Positions 8,238 through 9,601 of a stretch of 9,601 nucleotides of DNA are shown here, in pieces. Position numbers and translations under genes: made by a program. Source of the stretch: an uncultured Clostridia bacterium (lineage in GTDB: Bacteria; Bacillota; Clostridia; Saccharofermentanales; Saccharofermentanaceae); contig CAMNNN010000041.1 in NCBI GenBank assembly GCA_946545505.1, positions 1 to 9,601 of the forward strand, given 5' to 3'. The notes below the pieces were generated by a model, which worked only from the letters and a program-made list of their open reading frames with translations, was not told where the DNA came from and ran no database searches. Within the stretch, counting starts at the first letter, position 1. Every line of letters begins with the position of its first letter.

Positions 8238-8266
8238 TTGTCGAAGTACAACATTTAGTTTAAAAT
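8238..8266 (+). promoter_or_regulatory. Candidate sigma-A promoter for ftsZ
   Basis: TTGTCG (8238-8243) and TAAAAT (8261-8266) are separated by exactly 17 bases and lie about 65 bases before the ftsZ start. The -10 box differs from TATAAT at one position, and the -35 box matches TTGACA at four of six. A second TATATA run at 8281-8288 has no good -35 partner at normal spacing. The prediction is from sequence only. Confidence 0.5.
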
Positions 8267-8319
8267 TTATTTGATTGTACTATATATAGGATTAGGTAAG
8301 TACATTTTTACAGATACAC

Positions 8320-8324
8320 GGAGG
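8320..8324 (+). promoter_or_regulatory. Ribosome binding site of ftsZ
   Basis: GGAGG with eight bases to ATG 8333. Together with the AT-rich leader it suggests efficient independent translation, unlike the coupled upstream genes. Confidence 0.85.
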
Positions 8325-8332
8325 ATCTGACG

Positions 8333-9601
8333 ATGTCTGATAAGAGAGGATTTGTTCTGGACGAGGATCATTTCGCTACCATCAAGGTAATCGGATGTGG
8401 CGGCGGAGGCTGTAACGCAGTCGACAGAATGATCGACAGCGGAGTTCAGGGAATCGAATTCATATCCATCAACAGCGATAATCAGGCGCTTGCCAGGACT
8501 AAGTCTTCCATCAAAGTTCAGATCGGTGAGAAGGTAACAAGAGGTCTCGGCTGCGGTGCTGATCCCAGTGTCGGCGAGAAGGCTGCAGAGGAGTCTAAGG
8601 ACGAGATTGCCGAGGCTATCTCCAATACAGATATGTTGTTTATCACAGCCGGCATGGGCGGCGGTACAGGAACAGGTTCTGCTCCCGTAGTTGCACAGAT
8701 CGCTCAGGAACTCGGTATCCTCACGGTAGCCGTAGTAACAAGACCTTTCGGCTTCGAGGGTGCAAGAAGAGCACAGAATGCCGAGAGAGGTATCCGTGAA
8801 CTCGAGAAGTATGTAGATGCTCTCGTAGTAGTAAGCAATGACAAGCTCCTTGAAGTAGTCGATGATGATACTTCCTTCGAGGAAGCATTCAATATGGCTG
8901 ACCAGGTACTTAAGTTCGGTGTTGCAGGTATCTCCGATCTCGTAGCTATCCCCGGACTTATCAACCTCGACCTTGCCGACGTAAGAAGAGTTATGACGAA
9001 GGCCGGCGTATGCCACATGGGTATCGGCCGTGCTTCCGGTGAGGGAAGAGCGACAGCTGCAGTTAAGCAGGCCATCAACTCACCTCTGCTCGATACGACT
9101 ATCGAAGGCGCTAACGGCGTTATCATCAATTTCACCGGCGGACGTAACATGAAGCTCCAGGAAATCGATGCAGCTGCCAAGCTCGTACAGGAGTCTGTTG
9201 CACCTGAGGCTGAGATCATCGTCGGTGCAGTTATCGATGCATCTCTCGAAGATGAGATCATGATCACTGTTATCGCATCCGGATTTGATAATACCATCAA
9301 TGCTTCCTCTAACCACAGAGCAAGCACATCTATTCTCTCCAGAAATAATCCCCAGCTCGTAAGTGAGCCCAGACAGGCAGCTCCTGTTACAACAACAAGC
9401 AGAAGCTCCTATTCCAGACCCGAGCCCGCACCGGCACCTGCTCCCAGGCAGTCCGCTCCGGGATTCCTCTTTGGTGATGACTCCGTAAATTCACGTGTTC
9501 AGGCAGCTCGTGAGCCTGAAGCTGTACCTGCACCTGTTGAAGCTGAGCCGGCACCCCAGCCCCAGCCTATCCCGGTACAGAGCAGAACATATTCAATGCC
9601 C
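8333..9601 (+). CDS. ftsZ: Cell division protein FtsZ, 3' partial
   Basis: Tubulin-like GTPase that polymerises in the cytoplasm to form the division ring. 423 codons are visible with no stop before the window edge. The nucleotide-binding loop region IGCGGGGCNAVDRM is at 20-33. GLGCGADP (71-78) forms the next loop. The tubulin signature GGGTGTG is at 109-115, and RPFGFEG follows. The synergy loop NLDLADV (211-217) keeps catalytic D213 and D216, with leucine where phenylalanine is common. The globular part ends near GFDN (317-320). Residues from about 321 onward form a low-complexity linker rich in P, A, E and Q, already over 100 residues long. The conserved C-terminal peptide that binds FtsA or SepF would lie beyond the edge. 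The gene has its own leader and probable promoter, and no ftsA precedes it. Confidence 0.97.
   Translation, partial: MSDKRGFVLDEDHFATIKVIGCGGGGCNAVDRMIDSGVQGIEFISINSDNQALARTKSSIKVQIGEKVTRGLGCGADPSVGEKAAEESKDEIAEAISNTDMLFITAGMGGGTGTGSAPVVAQIAQELGILTVAVVTRPFGFEGARRAQNAERGIRELEKYVDALVVVSNDKLLEVVDDDTSFEEAFNMADQVLKFGVAGISDLVAIPGLINLDLADVRRVMTKAGVCHMGIGRASGEGRATAAVKQAINSPLLDTTIEGANGVIINFTGGRNMKLQEIDAAAKLVQESVAPEAEIIVGAVIDASLEDEIMITVIASGFDNTINASSNHRASTSILSRNNPQLVSEPRQAAPVTTTSRSSYSRPEPAPAPAPRQSAPGFLFGDDSVNSRVQAAREPEAVPAPVEAEPAPQPQPIPVQSRTYSMP

Larger units (their letters stand above)
8167..8332 (+). other. AT-rich intergenic region between ftsQ and ftsZ
   Basis: 166 bases, about 27% G+C by hand count, in contrast to the flanking genes. 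It has no open frame of note, and no G+C-rich hairpin followed by a T run, so no intrinsic terminator is visible. It contains a candidate promoter, a small palindrome and the ftsZ ribosome site. Read-through from ftsQ plus an internal promoter is the simplest view. Confidence 0.75.

Noticed and set aside
8281..8288. TATATATA as the main ftsZ -10 box
   Set aside because: No acceptable -35 element lies 16-18 bases upstream; the TTGATT at 8271 is far too close.
8267..9016. Long open frame of 249 codons on the minus strand, antisense to ftsZ
   Set aside because: It lies opposite an unmistakable ftsZ, its translation has no recognisable domain, and its composition mirrors the codon bias of ftsZ.
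1..9601. A previously undescribed system, mobile element, CRISPR array or RNA gene
   Set aside because: Almost the whole window is accounted for by recognised division and cell wall genes, and the one gap of 166 bases holds only regulatory-type sequence.

Overview
This window is an ordinary but compact division and cell wall (dcw) gene cluster. All recognisable genes are on the + strand, in the order: partial class B penicillin-binding protein (ftsI/pbpB type), murE, murF, ftsW, murG, ftsQ/divIB, partial ftsZ. A Gram-positive host of the Clostridia (Bacillota) is most likely. The transpeptidase carries C-terminal PASTA domains, the FtsQ homologue has the long charged cytoplasmic tail common in Firmicutes DivIB proteins, and MurE has the DNPR motif of meso-diaminopimelate-adding enzymes. 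Shine-Dalgarno sites of the GGAGG type are strong. Coding sequence is of roughly balanced G+C with frequent AGA, GTA and ATC codons. I cannot name a genus from the sequence alone.

Layout. Positions 1-1849 hold the 3' part of the transpeptidase gene, whose 5' end lies outside the window. From 1849 to 8166, murE, murF, ftsW, murG and ftsQ follow without a gap. Every junction overlaps by 1, 4 or 8 bases, so these genes are almost certainly one translationally coupled transcript. The only real intergenic region is 8167-8332. It is about 27% G+C by hand count, has no convincing intrinsic terminator, and holds a candidate sigma-A promoter (8238-8266) and a strong ribosome binding site for ftsZ. ftsZ starts at 8333 and runs off the right edge after 423 codons.

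How the genes work together. MurE and MurF add the third amino acid and the terminal dipeptide to the UDP-MurNAc peptide in the cytoplasm. MurG adds GlcNAc to lipid I to make lipid II. FtsW (SEDS glycosyltransferase) and the class B PBP (transpeptidase) polymerise and cross-link septal peptidoglycan outside the membrane. FtsQ/DivIB is part of the complex that links and regulates them, and FtsZ forms the cytoplasmic ring that organises the site.

The notable points are modest. mraY and murD are absent between murF and ftsW, and no murC, murB or murA lies near murG. There is no ftsA before ftsZ. The third transpeptidase motif reads KTS instead of KTG. FtsZ has cysteines at three positions around its nucleotide-binding loops. 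I found no RNA gene, mobile element, CRISPR array or unknown system here.
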